Shown in pieces: positions 1 to 6,179 of a stretch of 6,179 nucleotides of DNA (the first letter of the stretch is position 1; every line of letters begins with the position of its first letter). The notes beneath the pieces are model-generated. The model was not told the DNA's origin. It saw only the letters and a program-made list of their open reading frames with translations, and made no database searches. The translations under genes and the position numbers were made by a program. Location: the NCBI GenBank assembly GCA_027484495.1, contig JAIXSW010000480.1, positions 1-6,179 on the forward strand. Reading direction: 5' to 3'. Source of the DNA: Gammaproteobacteria bacterium (GTDB taxonomy: Bacteria > Pseudomonadota > Gammaproteobacteria > Enterobacterales > Alteromonadaceae).

Positions 1-2058
1 ATTTGCGATATTTCGCAGGATGTCCGGATCAGGCCCTACCACCCGGTATGCGACTGGATATGGGGAGTAAGGTCCAAACACCAGTTGCGTTACCCGCACC
101 TGAGCTTCAGGAGCAAGGCCGTCGGCTATCGCCTGGCGCAAGCGATGCTTCAGTGCTTCACGTTCTTGTTGATTGTCGGTCCTGATCACGATCTTGGCGA
201 AGGACGGATCGGGTAATTCAGGCCCTACAGAGAAAAAGAAACGCGGTGCGCCCTGGCCGACATAAGCGGTGACAATCCGAGCCTCTTCTTGCTTGGCAAG
301 CCAAGCTTCCACTTTAGCAGCAGCACTGCTCGTTTGAGTGATAGAGGTGCCATAGGGCATCTGCACTTCAACGAGGACTTCAGGCCGGTCAGAGATGGGA
401 AAGAACTGCTTCTTTACCATGCTCATTCCCAGAATAGCCGTGACAAATAGTGCTACCACTGTTCCTGCAGTCAGCCATTTGCGGGTGATGACCTGCTGTA
501 AAATATGGCGCAAACGGTTGTAATGAGGCGTATTGTAAAGCGCGTGATGGCCGCCTTCGGTTTTTGGTTGTTCTGGTAACAACTTCACGCCCAGATAGGG
601 GGTGAACACAACCGCGACCACCCAGGATGCGATCAGTGCGATACCCACTATCCAAAACATATTGCTGGTGTATTCACCGGCGGTGGAGCGGGCAAAGCCA
701 TTGGGCATAAAGCCGACAGCTGTTACCAAAGTTCCGGACAGCATCGGTGCCGCAGTATGGCTCCAGGCATAGGCTGCAGCGGCCACCCGACTGAAGCCTT
801 CTTCCATTTTCACCACCATCATTTCGATGGCGATGATGGCGTCGTCAACCAATAAACCCAGCGCAAGAATTAATGACCCAAGGGTAATCCGATCGAAATT
901 TTTGCCGGTCGCCAGCATCACTAAAAAGACCACTGCGAGCGTCAGAGGGACAGCGGCAGCCACGACCATGCCGGCGCGCCAGCCCATACTCAGAAAACTA
1001 ACCAGTATGACAACTAACAGTGCAGCGAAAAACTTCAGCATGAACTCATCTACTGAAGCGCTGATATTGACCGCCTGATCAGTGACTTTGCTTAAAGTCA
1101 TCCCCAAGGGGTGTTCTGCATTGATGGCTACAACTTCCTGATCCAAAGCTTTGCCCAAATCAAGACCATTCCAGCCCTCACGCATGATGACACCTAGCAG
1201 CAATGCAGGCTCGCCACCATTGCGGACGATAAATGACGCGGGATCCTCGTAACCTCGCTTAACCTCAGCAATGTCGGATAATTTAATGATGCGTCCCTGC
1301 ACCACGACCGGGGTGTCGCGGATCTTTTGCAGCTCATCAAAGGCACCATCCAGCCTGATAAATACTGCTGGCCCTTTGGTTTCGACTGAGCCAGCTGGCG
1401 TCAGGGCATTTTGCTGATTCAGTGCGACAAACACATCCTGTGGACTCACTCCTAAAGTTGCCAGCCGTTCGTGTGACAACTCCACATAGATCCGTTCAGA
1501 CTGCTCGCCGATAATATTGACCTTTTTTACCCCAGGCACATGCAGTAAGCGCTGGCGTAACGACTCTGCGTTCCTGACCAGTAATCGTTGAGGCTCACCC
1601 TTGGCTTTGAGCGCAAACAGCGCAAAAGTGACATCGGCATATTCGTCATTGAGCATCGGACCTATAACCCCCGCAGGCAGATTGACGCTCTCATCACCGA
1701 CTTTTTTACGGGCCTGATAAAATTGCTCCTCGACTTCAGTCGGCGGAGTGCTATCGAGCAGTGTCAAAGTCGTAAATGCCAAGCCGGGTCTGGTGTAGGT
1801 TTCCGTACGGTCGTACCAGCGCAGTTCTTGTAAACGCTTTTCAATTTTTTCAGCAACCTGGTTCTGCATTTCCTCGGCGGTAGCCCCTGGCCAGGCAGAG
1901 ACTATGGTCATGACTTTAATGGTAAATGCAGGGTCTTCGGCCCGGCCTAATTTAAGAAATGACACAACTCCGGCCAATGAAATCAGCATAATTAAAAACA
2001 CCGTGATGGAACGATGCCGTACCGCCAACGCTGACAAGTTAAAACGGCTGCCGCTCAT
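1..2058 (-). CDS. RND-family inner-membrane efflux pump, TriC/MexK-like, 3' end outside the window
   Basis: Proton-driven pump subunit of a tripartite RND drug exporter, located in the inner membrane with large periplasmic porter domains. Reading the minus strand from ATG at 2058 gives 686 uninterrupted codons to the window edge; family members are usually about 1,020-1,050 residues, so the last third is missing. Visible features: TM1 at about residues 17-37, followed by the segment LGRAEDPAFT and the porter motif WPGATAEEM; TM2 and TM3 at about 342-383; TM4 with LGLLVDDAI, whose D405 and D406 match the proton-relay Asp pair (D407/D408 in AcrB); TM5-TM6 at about 432-490; TM7 at about 528-547; then the start of the second periplasmic half. 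The AEDPAFT region resembles the TriC/MexK branch rather than AcrB/MexB (recalled from the family, not searched). The start is fixed by AAGGAG seven bases upstream and the 4-nt ATGA overlap with the adaptor gene. No frameshift or stop is seen. The substrate cannot be read from the sequence. Confidence 0.96.
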   Translation of the reverse strand, partial: MSGSRFNLSALAVRHRSITVFLIMLISLAGVVSFLKLGRAEDPAFTIKVMTIVSAWPGATAEEMQNQVAEKIEKRLQELRWYDRTETYTRPGLAFTTLTLLDSTPPTEVEEQFYQARKKVGDESVNLPAGVIGPMLNDEYADVTFALFALKAKGEPQRLLVRNAESLRQRLLHVPGVKKVNIIGEQSERIYVELSHERLATLGVSPQDVFVALNQQNALTPAGSVETKGPAVFIRLDGAFDELQKIRDTPVVVQGRIIKLSDIAEVKRGYEDPASFIVRNGGEPALLLGVIMREGWNGLDLGKALDQEVVAINAEHPLGMTLSKVTDQAVNISASVDEFMLKFFAALLVVILVSFLSMGWRAGMVVAAAVPLTLAVVFLVMLATGKNFDRITLGSLILALGLLVDDAIIAIEMMVVKMEEGFSRVAAAAYAWSHTAAPMLSGTLVTAVGFMPNGFARSTAGEYTSNMFWIVGIALIASWVVAVVFTPYLGVKLLPEQPKTEGGHHALYNTPHYNRLRHILQQVITRKWLTAGTVVALFVTAILGMSMVKKQFFPISDRPEVLVEVQMPYGTSITQTSSAAAKVEAWLAKQEEARIVTAYVGQGAPRFFFSVGPELPDPSFAKIVIRTDNQQEREALKHRLRQAIADGLAPEAQVRVTQLVFGPYSPYPVAYRVVGPDPDILRNIAN

Positions 2059-3170
2059 AACGATGCTCCTTGAGTCGCACCTGCGACATCAGTGTCGAGA
2101 ACACGCACCGGATTACCATCCTGTAATAGATGAGCCCCCAGCGTGACAATGCGAGTTTGTGAATTCAGCGCACCGCTGATCACAGCAAGTTCAGTGTCAA
2201 TTCGGCGAACAGTGACCGGATGCCAGCTCACCCGAGCCGGTGTGCCGGAGACGACCCAAACACCATACCCTTTGCCCTGATCAAACAAAGCGGTGATCGG
2301 AACTTGCAGCTGAGGTATTTCTGAGTGAGGGGCATCGGTAAGTTGAATCTGTACGGTCGAGCCCAGAGGCGCCTTCGCCAGCGAGCCGCTCAGTACATAG
2401 CGTGCTTCAAAAGTACGGGTCAGTCGGTCTGCGGTTTCTGATAACTGACGTAATTGGGCTGCTGCGCTGTATTGCTCACCCCCAAACAAGGTTGCAGTCG
2501 CGGTGGAACCCAGCAAAGGACGCAGCGTTTCCGGTAACTGGATAACCGCTTCACGTGGGCCCATATGAGCCAGCCGTGCTACCGGCTGACCCGCAGAGAC
2601 CACCTGACCCGGTTCGGCCAGTGTTTCCATGATGACGCCGTCAACATCTGCGAGCAGTTCGGTATAGACCCTAGAGTTGTTCGAGACTTCAGCTTGTGCT
2701 TCAACTGCCTTTAATTGCGCCTGTGCTGAGTCAGCGGCTGCTTTGGCGCGATCGTAAGCTGAAGCTGATATCGCCCCAGTCCCCTGCAGTCCACGTAAAC
2801 GCGCTTCATCGTCAGAGGTCTGTTTTGCCAGTGCTCTTGCCGCTACGACCTCAGCTTGCTGTGCATTGGCGGCAAGTTGCAAATCTATCGGATCAAGCCG
2901 AAGCAGCACCTGACCCCGCTTGACCATCTGGCCAGTATCGACCAGGCGTTCTTTGATCTTGCCAGCGACCCTGAAGCCAAGATCGCTCTGTACTTTAGCC
3001 GCGACCACCCCAGTAAATGTACGCGTAGATATCGACGCGCCTTCAATCATCGCCGTTCGAACAAGGGGGGCATTGGTACGTGGATCTGAAATGTCTTCAT
3101 CGTTACACCCAGTCAACGTGAGCGAGAGTACGGTGATGGCAGTAAGTGAAATGAGGTGGTGCTGAAACAT
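2055..3170 (-). CDS. RND efflux periplasmic adaptor subunit (HlyD/AcrA family), lipoprotein
   Basis: Membrane-fusion protein that links the RND pump to the outer-membrane channel. The chosen ATG at 3170 gives 371 residues, a usual length; it has AGGGG seven bases upstream and places a lipoprotein signal at the very N-terminus, with lipobox LTGC and Cys22 as the acylated residue. An in-frame start 13 codons upstream (3209) would put charged residues before the signal and is rejected. Domains in order: first lipoyl half at about 65-93 (GFRVAGKIKERL ... GQVLLRLD), alpha-helical hairpin at about 95-168 rich in Ala and Gln, second lipoyl half at about 172-203 (ADVDGVIMETLAEPGQVV), beta-barrel at about 205-275, then the membrane-proximal domain. 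The stop TGA overlaps the pump ATG by 4 nt, so the two form an operon. Only one adaptor is visible, although the TriC pump of Pseudomonas is known to work with two. Confidence 0.96.
   Translation of the reverse strand: MFQHHLISLTAITVLSLTLTGCNDEDISDPRTNAPLVRTAMIEGASISTRTFTGVVAAKVQSDLGFRVAGKIKERLVDTGQMVKRGQVLLRLDPIDLQLAANAQQAEVVAARALAKQTSDDEARLRGLQGTGAISASAYDRAKAAADSAQAQLKAVEAQAEVSNNSRVYTELLADVDGVIMETLAEPGQVVSAGQPVARLAHMGPREAVIQLPETLRPLLGSTATATLFGGEQYSAAAQLRQLSETADRLTRTFEARYVLSGSLAKAPLGSTVQIQLTDAPHSEIPQLQVPITALFDQGKGYGVWVVSGTPARVSWHPVTVRRIDTELAVISGALNSQTRIVTLGAHLLQDGNPVRVLDTDVAGATQGASL
2066..2071 (-). promoter_or_regulatory. Ribosome binding site of the RND pump gene
   Basis: AAGGAG on the minus strand lies seven bases before the ATG at 2058 and inside the last codons of the adaptor gene. 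It is the best Shine-Dalgarno match noticed in the window. Together with the ATGA stop/start overlap it suggests that the pump is translated both by coupling and by its own initiation. Confidence 0.85.
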
Positions 3171-3177
3171 AATGGAT

Positions 3178-3182
3178 CCCCT
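3178..3182 (-). promoter_or_regulatory. Ribosome binding site of the adaptor gene
   Basis: AGGGG on the minus strand ends seven bases before the ATG at 3170. It decides between this start and the in-frame upstream start at 3209, which would not leave a normal lipoprotein signal. Confidence 0.7.
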
Positions 3183-3204
3183 AGACCAGTCGTTTAGAGG
3201 ATTT

Positions 3205-3233
3205 ATCATTAATCATGTGACCAATTTAGTCAA
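3205..3233 (-). promoter_or_regulatory. Putative sigma-70 promoter of the adaptor-pump operon
   Basis: On the minus strand, TTGACT (3233-3228, five of six to TTGACA) is followed by a 17-bp spacer and AATGAT (3210-3205, four of six to TATAAT). Transcription would start near 3198, leaving a leader of roughly 28 nt before the ATG at 3170. The -35 hexamer and most of the spacer lie inside the candidate operator at 3217-3240, so a bound repressor would block RNA polymerase. The gene pair therefore has its own promoter although tetR precedes it on the same strand. The -10 match is modest. Confidence 0.6.
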
Positions 3234-3240
3234 TAGTCAC
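3217..3240. promoter_or_regulatory. Candidate TetR operator O1 (adaptor-pump promoter)
   Basis: A 24-bp inverted repeat with perfect arms GTGAC and GTCAC separated by 14 bp. It has the same arms and exactly the same spacing as the sites at 3935-3958 and 3965-3988, and shares the extended left arm GTGACC and right end ATAGTCAC with the first of them. It covers the -35 and spacer of the adaptor-pump promoter. TetR-family dimers commonly bind palindromes of about this size; the link to the adjacent tetR gene is inferred. Confidence 0.8.
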
Positions 3241-3247
3241 AGATCAA

Positions 3248-3865
3248 TTAAGGCGAAAGACTCCGCAGAATTAAACTGGATAGATGGGTGGCGGCATCCC
3301 GAGCTCGGTCAAAGCTATGTTGCAGCAACAATGGATTCAGGTAAGGACGCATTACTAGATAAATGGATGTAACCGCTTCATCCATAGGTGTTTTCCGTTC
3401 AAAGTCGCCCGATAGACGCCCTTGCTGAATAATGTCTTGTAGCAATTGTCGCATGCGTTCGTCATAGGCTCCTGTGGCTTGCCAGCCTTCCGAGGCCGCA
3501 GCAACAGTGATTTCATGCAATCGGCGATCATTAAAAAATAGTCGCAAACCAGCCTCAACCATGGCTCTAAACATCTGCCGCAGCTTCTCTGGTGGTTTTT
3601 CCGCTGCGTCTATGGCTGCCCGCACTTCGGTTTCTATTTCGCGCAGGCATTTGGCACAAATCATTTCGCCAATCGCTTGTTTGGAAGTGAAGAATTTATA
3701 AATGTATGCCTTTGAAAAACCAATGGATTTAGCGAGGTCGGAGACTGTTGTCTTCATATATCCATACTGACTGAAATGCTCTCCAGCCGCCAGGATTATC
3801 TGGTCCCTGACATCATGATCGGCCGGACCGCGCTGTAAAACCGAATAGTTGTCTTCGTTACTCAT
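3248..3865 (-). CDS. TetR/AcrR-family transcriptional repressor, likely local regulator of the efflux genes
   Basis: Dimeric DNA-binding regulator that normally leaves its operator when a small ligand, often a pump substrate, binds its C-terminal pocket. From ATG at 3865 the product is 205 residues, the usual size. The N-terminal domain has helix 1 at about 18-34 (RDQIILAAGEHFSQYG), then the helix-turn-helix at about 39-60 with TTVSDLAKSIGFSKAYIYKFF and the following SKQAI typical of the family. The rest is the helical ligand-binding and dimerisation domain, which diverges too much between family members to predict a ligand. A TTG three codons upstream (3874) is a possible alternative start; neither has a strong ribosome binding site, so the start is uncertain by three residues and expression may be low. 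The gene lies between the two transport operons it probably controls: 77 bp from the adaptor start and divergent from the channel gene. Confidence 0.95.
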   Translation of the reverse strand: MSNEDNYSVLQRGPADHDVRDQIILAAGEHFSQYGYMKTTVSDLAKSIGFSKAYIYKFFTSKQAIGEMICAKCLREIETEVRAAIDAAEKPPEKLRQMFRAMVEAGLRLFFNDRRLHEITVAAASEGWQATGAYDERMRQLLQDIIQQGRLSGDFERKTPMDEAVTSIYLVMRPYLNPLLLQHSFDRARDAATHLSSLILRSLSP

Positions 3866-3902
3866 ATATTGCAAAACCCATCAACCTAAGCAAATTTCGC
3901 AC

Positions 3903-3931
3903 AGTGTACTATTCACAGAAATAATTGACAA
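3903..3931 (-). promoter_or_regulatory. Putative promoter of tetR
   Basis: On the minus strand, TTGTCA (3931-3926, five of six) is followed by a 17-bp spacer and TACACT (3908-3903, four of six). The -35 hexamer almost coincides with the -35 of the divergent channel promoter because TTGACAA reads TTGTCAA on the other strand. The operator at 3935-3958 abuts the upstream edge of this promoter rather than covering it, so autoregulation may be weaker than repression of the transport genes. Confidence 0.5.
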
Positions 3932-3952
3932 CAAGTGACCGATTGGTAATAT
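3925..3952 (+). promoter_or_regulatory. Putative sigma-70 promoter of the channel-MATE operon
   Basis: A perfect TTGACA (3925-3930) is followed by a 16-bp spacer and TAATAT (3947-3952, four of six to TATAAT). Transcription would start near 3959-3960, giving a leader of about 57 nt. The candidate operator at 3935-3958 covers the spacer, the -10 and the region up to the start point, and a second operator follows immediately, a layout expected for tight repression. Confidence 0.65.
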
Positions 3953-3958
3953 AGTCAC
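3935..3958. promoter_or_regulatory. Candidate TetR operator O2 (channel-MATE promoter core)
   Basis: A 24-bp inverted repeat, GTGAC-N14-GTCAC, with the left end extended to GTGACCGATT (compare GTGACCAATT in O1). It overlaps the spacer and -10 of the channel promoter and sits next to the tetR -35. Identical arm sequence and spacing at three places make chance unlikely. Confidence 0.82.
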
Positions 3959-3964
3959 GATCAG

Positions 3965-3988
3965 GTGACCATTTTAAGATACGGTCAC
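3965..3988. promoter_or_regulatory. Candidate TetR operator O3 (downstream of the channel promoter)
   Basis: A third 24-bp GTGAC-N14-GTCAC palindrome, starting exactly 30 bp after O2 and separated from it by 6 bp. It would lie in the 5' leader of the channel mRNA, where a bound dimer could block clearance or bind cooperatively with a dimer on O2. Its inner bases differ from O1 and O2, so conservation is concentrated in the arms. Confidence 0.78.
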
Positions 3989-4007
3989 AGGCAAGTAACC
4001 ATATTTG

Positions 4008-4012
4008 AGAGG
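4008..4012 (+). promoter_or_regulatory. Ribosome binding site of the channel gene
   Basis: AGAGG lies four bases before the ATG at 4017, a short but workable spacing. It supports this ATG over the in-frame TTG at 4005, which would contain the ribosome binding site within the coding region. Confidence 0.55.
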
Positions 4013-4016
4013 CCAC

Positions 4017-5465
4017 ATGACAACTAAACATCCAAGCTTTGCCCTGGTGATCGCCTGTGTTATCAGTGGTTGCGCAGTTGGTCCAGAGTACGTTGCTCCC
4101 CAGATCAACTCCAAACAACAGTTTGTCGGGCAACAGGAAGTGACGCAGCGGTCAGCCGCTGTGCAAACCGCTCTTGAGACTTGGTGGCAAGGCTACCAAG
4201 ACCCTTTACTGACACGTTTAATTCAACTGGCATTGCAGCAAAATCTGGAAATAACCCAGGCACAATCCCGAATTGAACAGGCAAAAGCGGGACTGTCAGC
4301 AGCAAATGTCGCATTGTTGCCATCGGGGAACATTGATGGATACGGAGCAAGAGCTTATCAGTCAACCGAGACGCCAATAGGCCAATTACTGACTCTGCAA
4401 CCAGGTTACAGTCGATACAGCAACAGTTACGAAGCAAATCTTGGCATCGGTTGGGAATTAGATCTGTTTGGTTCCCTACGTCAGGGACAAGCGGCCGCTT
4501 TGGCTGATTATCAGGCTGCTGAAGCAAGCAAAGTCGCGATACAGTTGGTGGTAGCGGCGCAGACAGCAGACATTTACATCCATGCTCGTGGTTTGCAACT
4601 GCGCTTAGATGTGGCAAATCGACAGCTACAAACTCAACAAGCGCTGGTATCAAATCTTCGTTTGTTATTTGAACATGGACTCATTGCAAAATCAGAACTT
4701 GATCAGGCTGAAAGTTTGCTGGCGCAAGCGCGTGTTGCAGTACCTGTGTTAGAAGCAAGTCTGCAGCAGATGATGAACGCGCTAGATGTGATGTTAGGCG
4801 CTTTGCCAGGGACATACCAACAAGAACTGGCCAGCGTTAGATCTCTCCCTGCAATTCCGTCGCTACAAGTCATCGGCATGCCTGCGGACTTGTTAAGACG
4901 TCGTCCTGATCTGATTGTCGCAGAGCGCAAACTTGTTTCAGCCAATGCACAGCTCGGCCAGGCAATTTCGGAGTACTATCCGAAGTTTTCTCTTAGTGGT
5001 CTGATTGGTAGTGCAACTGCAACATCCAGCGAGCTATTTAACAACGCAAGCAGTCAGGCGACTGCGGTCCTCGGATTACGCTGGCGTTTGTTTGATTTTG
5101 GCCGCATCAATGCGCAGATCGACCACGCCAAAGGACGCGAAGCGGAGCTATTAGCTGCATATCGACTGGCGAATCTGCGTGCGACAGAAGAGGTTGAAAA
5201 TAGCTTTACTGAACTGCTGAAGATGGAACAACAGGTGTTCTTTTTGCAGCAAGGAACACAATCACTCGATCAAGCACGGTCGGCAGCGCAGGCCGCCTAT
5301 ACGCAAGGTGTCGTGAGCCAGATTGAAGTCCTGCAGGCTGATGAAAGGTTCTTACGAATGACCGATGCCCATCTCCAGGCCCAAATTGCTGCAGTTCGGG
5401 CATCGATTAAGGTATTCAAAGCCCTTGGTGGCGGCTGGAATAGTCATGCTGAGCAGCAATCATGA
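4017..5465 (+). CDS. Outer-membrane efflux channel lipoprotein (NodT/OprM type, TolC superfamily)
   Basis: Trimeric outer-membrane exit duct for a tripartite pump. From ATG at 4017 the product is 482 residues, typical for the family. The N-terminus is a lipoprotein signal with lipobox ISGC and Cys19, followed by AVGPEYVAP, a NodT-family signature after the cysteine. Two homologous OEP repeats follow at about residues 55-240 and 265-470: the first contains LETWWQGYQDPLLTRLI, ALLPSGNIDGYGAR and WELDLFGSLR; the second begins with GMPADLLRRRPDL (from residue 287) and contains YYPKFSLSGLIGS, LRWRLFDFGRI and YTQGVVSQIEVLQA. Long heptad-like helices between them form the periplasmic tunnel. The gene is divergent from tetR and the pump operon, but supplies the one component that operon lacks, so it is the likely partner of the pump. 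It overlaps the MATE gene by 4 nt. An in-frame TTG at 4005 is a less likely start because the signal peptide fits ATG 4017. Confidence 0.96.
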   Translation: MTTKHPSFALVIACVISGCAVGPEYVAPQINSKQQFVGQQEVTQRSAAVQTALETWWQGYQDPLLTRLIQLALQQNLEITQAQSRIEQAKAGLSAANVALLPSGNIDGYGARAYQSTETPIGQLLTLQPGYSRYSNSYEANLGIGWELDLFGSLRQGQAAALADYQAAEASKVAIQLVVAAQTADIYIHARGLQLRLDVANRQLQTQQALVSNLRLLFEHGLIAKSELDQAESLLAQARVAVPVLEASLQQMMNALDVMLGALPGTYQQELASVRSLPAIPSLQVIGMPADLLRRRPDLIVAERKLVSANAQLGQAISEYYPKFSLSGLIGSATATSSELFNNASSQATAVLGLRWRLFDFGRINAQIDHAKGREAELLAAYRLANLRATEEVENSFTELLKMEQQVFFLQQGTQSLDQARSAAQAAYTQGVVSQIEVLQADERFLRMTDAHLQAQIAAVRASIKVFKALGGGWNSHAEQQS

Positions 5466-6179
5466 GTACATCACGCACTGCGACTGCGATTACACAGGCC
5501 AGAACCACGGCGATTCTATCGGGCCCGGTACTGCCGGTGTTACTGACTCTGGCCTTACCAACTATTGCAGTCATGTTGCTCCAGACTTTTGTTGGCTTGA
5601 CAGAAACATACTTTGTTAGCTCCCTTGGCTCCGATGCTTTGGCCGGCGTGTCGGTGGTGTTTCCGCTGCTGATGTTGATGCAAATGATGGCCAATGGCGG
5701 TTTCGGTAGTGGTGTCGCTGCAGCTGTCGCCCGTGCCGTCGGCGCCGGTCGTCCACAAGAGGCTGCTTCACTAGTTTGGCATGGTGTTTGGGTGGCCTTT
5801 TGTCTCGGGACTATATGCACGATAGTACTGATCTTTGGCGGGCCGCAGCTCTATCAGGTTATGGGCGTGTCAGGTCAAGCTCTTGTGGCTGCATTGGCAT
5901 ACTCCAACATCATTTTTATGGCATCACCGCTGATTTGGTTGGTTGCCATTCTATCCGCGGCCATGCGGGGCGCCGGCGATACAGCGACACCGGCGCGCAT
6001 CAGTTTGGCTGGCGCTGTGCTTTTATTGCCGTTATCCCCGCTATTGATCTTCGGTTGGGGACCTGTGCCTGCTTTTGGCGTCACAGGGGCTGGGATGGCA
6101 GTCGTGCTCTATTATCTGGTAGCAGCAATTTTACTGATTAGGCAGATGTGGCGACCGGACGCTGCAGTTGCGCTGGTGA
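5462..6179 (+). CDS. MATE-family multidrug exporter, 3' end outside the window
   Basis: Inner-membrane antiporter of the MATE (NorM/DinF) superfamily, which expels drugs using a Na+ or H+ gradient. The ATG at 5462 overlaps the channel stop (ATGA) and opens a frame of 239 codons that runs off the edge; the family is usually about 440-470 residues, so the N-terminal half is visible, with about six membrane segments. Family signs: LTLALPTIAVMLLQTFVGL in TM1, ETYFVSSLGSDALAGVSVVF into TM2, the GVAAAVARAVGAGR segment that matches the usual ordered 'isralGAG' loop, and MRGAGDTATP from residue 168 matching the conserved LRGxGDTxTP motif. No good ribosome binding site precedes the ATG, so translation probably depends on coupling to the channel gene. 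Ion specificity and substrates cannot be judged from this half. Pairing of a MATE gene with an RND channel gene in one operon is unusual. Confidence 0.94.
   Translation, partial: MSTSRTATAITQARTTAILSGPVLPVLLTLALPTIAVMLLQTFVGLTETYFVSSLGSDALAGVSVVFPLLMLMQMMANGGFGSGVAAAVARAVGAGRPQEAASLVWHGVWVAFCLGTICTIVLIFGGPQLYQVMGVSGQALVAALAYSNIIFMASPLIWLVAILSAAMRGAGDTATPARISLAGAVLLLPLSPLLIFGWGPVPAFGVTGAGMAVVLYYLVAAILLIRQMWRPDAAVALV

Larger units (their letters stand above)
3931..4000 (+). repeat. 30-bp-periodic operator repeat with a decayed third copy
   Basis: The segment CAAGTGACC at 3932 recurs as CAGGTGACC at 3962 and CAAGTAACC at 3992, each exactly 30 bp apart. The first two are the left arms of O2 and O3. 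The third keeps the left arm with one change (GTAACC, 3995-4000), but a right arm at the matching place (4014-4018) is absent; only a shifted GCCAC at 4012-4016 resembles it. The pattern looks like tandem duplication of the operator unit, with the last copy eroded where it meets the ribosome binding site and start codon. Confidence 0.65.

Noticed and set aside
827..1078. Short plus-strand open frames opposite the RND pump gene
   Set aside because: The minus strand reads as a continuous RND pump with conserved motifs through the whole stretch; the plus frames show no recognisable protein.
3171..3247. A terminator between tetR and the adaptor gene
   Set aside because: The only inverted repeat is the operator palindrome, which has short arms with an AT-rich 14-bp centre and no following T-run; read-through from tetR into the adaptor gene remains possible.
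3904..3916. GTG-TACTATT-CAC as a possible fourth operator near the tetR -10
   Set aside because: The arms are only three bases and the spacing is far from the 14-bp centre shared by the other three sites.
3931..4018. The 30-bp periodic repeats as a CRISPR array
   Set aside because: Only about 9 bp recur per unit, the units are promoter-embedded palindromic arms and there are no spacer-like unique inserts between full repeats; operators explain them better.
4105..4653. A 182-codon open frame on the minus strand inside the channel gene
   Set aside because: It lies entirely opposite a well-supported channel coding region, has no family resemblance and no ribosome binding site that stands out; it is a shadow frame.
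5416..5820. A 134-codon open frame on the minus strand opposite the channel end and MATE start
   Set aside because: The plus-strand frame has clear MATE motifs; the minus frame is low-complexity in Ala, Thr and Pro, as expected from antisense of a membrane protein.

Overview
The window holds a multidrug-efflux locus from a Gram-negative bacterium, most likely a gammaproteobacterium. The evidence for this is a tripartite RND pump with lipoprotein adaptor and outer-membrane channel, sigma-70-like promoters, mid-range GC and compact operons. The genus cannot be told from the sequence. All genes belong to familiar families, so the interest lies in how they are combined and wired.

Layout, left to right. 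Positions 1-2058 (minus strand) carry the first 686 codons of an RND inner-membrane pump whose C-terminal third lies outside the window. Positions 2055-3170 (minus) encode its periplasmic adaptor, a lipoprotein. The adaptor stop and pump start overlap by 4 nt (ATGA), and a strong AAGGAG sits before the pump start. Positions 3171-3247 are a short intergenic region with a promoter and one candidate operator. Positions 3248-3865 (minus) encode a TetR-family repressor. Positions 3866-4016 are a divergent control region with back-to-back promoters and two candidate operators. Positions 4017-5465 (plus) encode a NodT/OprM-type outer-membrane channel lipoprotein. Positions 5462-6179 (plus) carry the first 239 codons of a MATE-family drug exporter, again joined by a 4-nt ATGA overlap and running off the right edge.

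How it works together (inference). The adaptor and RND pump are made from the left operon and the channel and MATE exporter from the right operon, so one tripartite pump is split across two divergent units. Three 24-bp sites of the form GTGAC-N14-GTCAC occur, all three between genes. One covers the -35 region of the adaptor/pump promoter, one covers the spacer and -10 of the channel/MATE promoter, and one lies just downstream of that start. They are the obvious candidate operators of the TetR protein, which would tie all four transport genes to one effector. The MATE exporter could move drug from cytoplasm to periplasm, where the RND complex could take it across the outer membrane.
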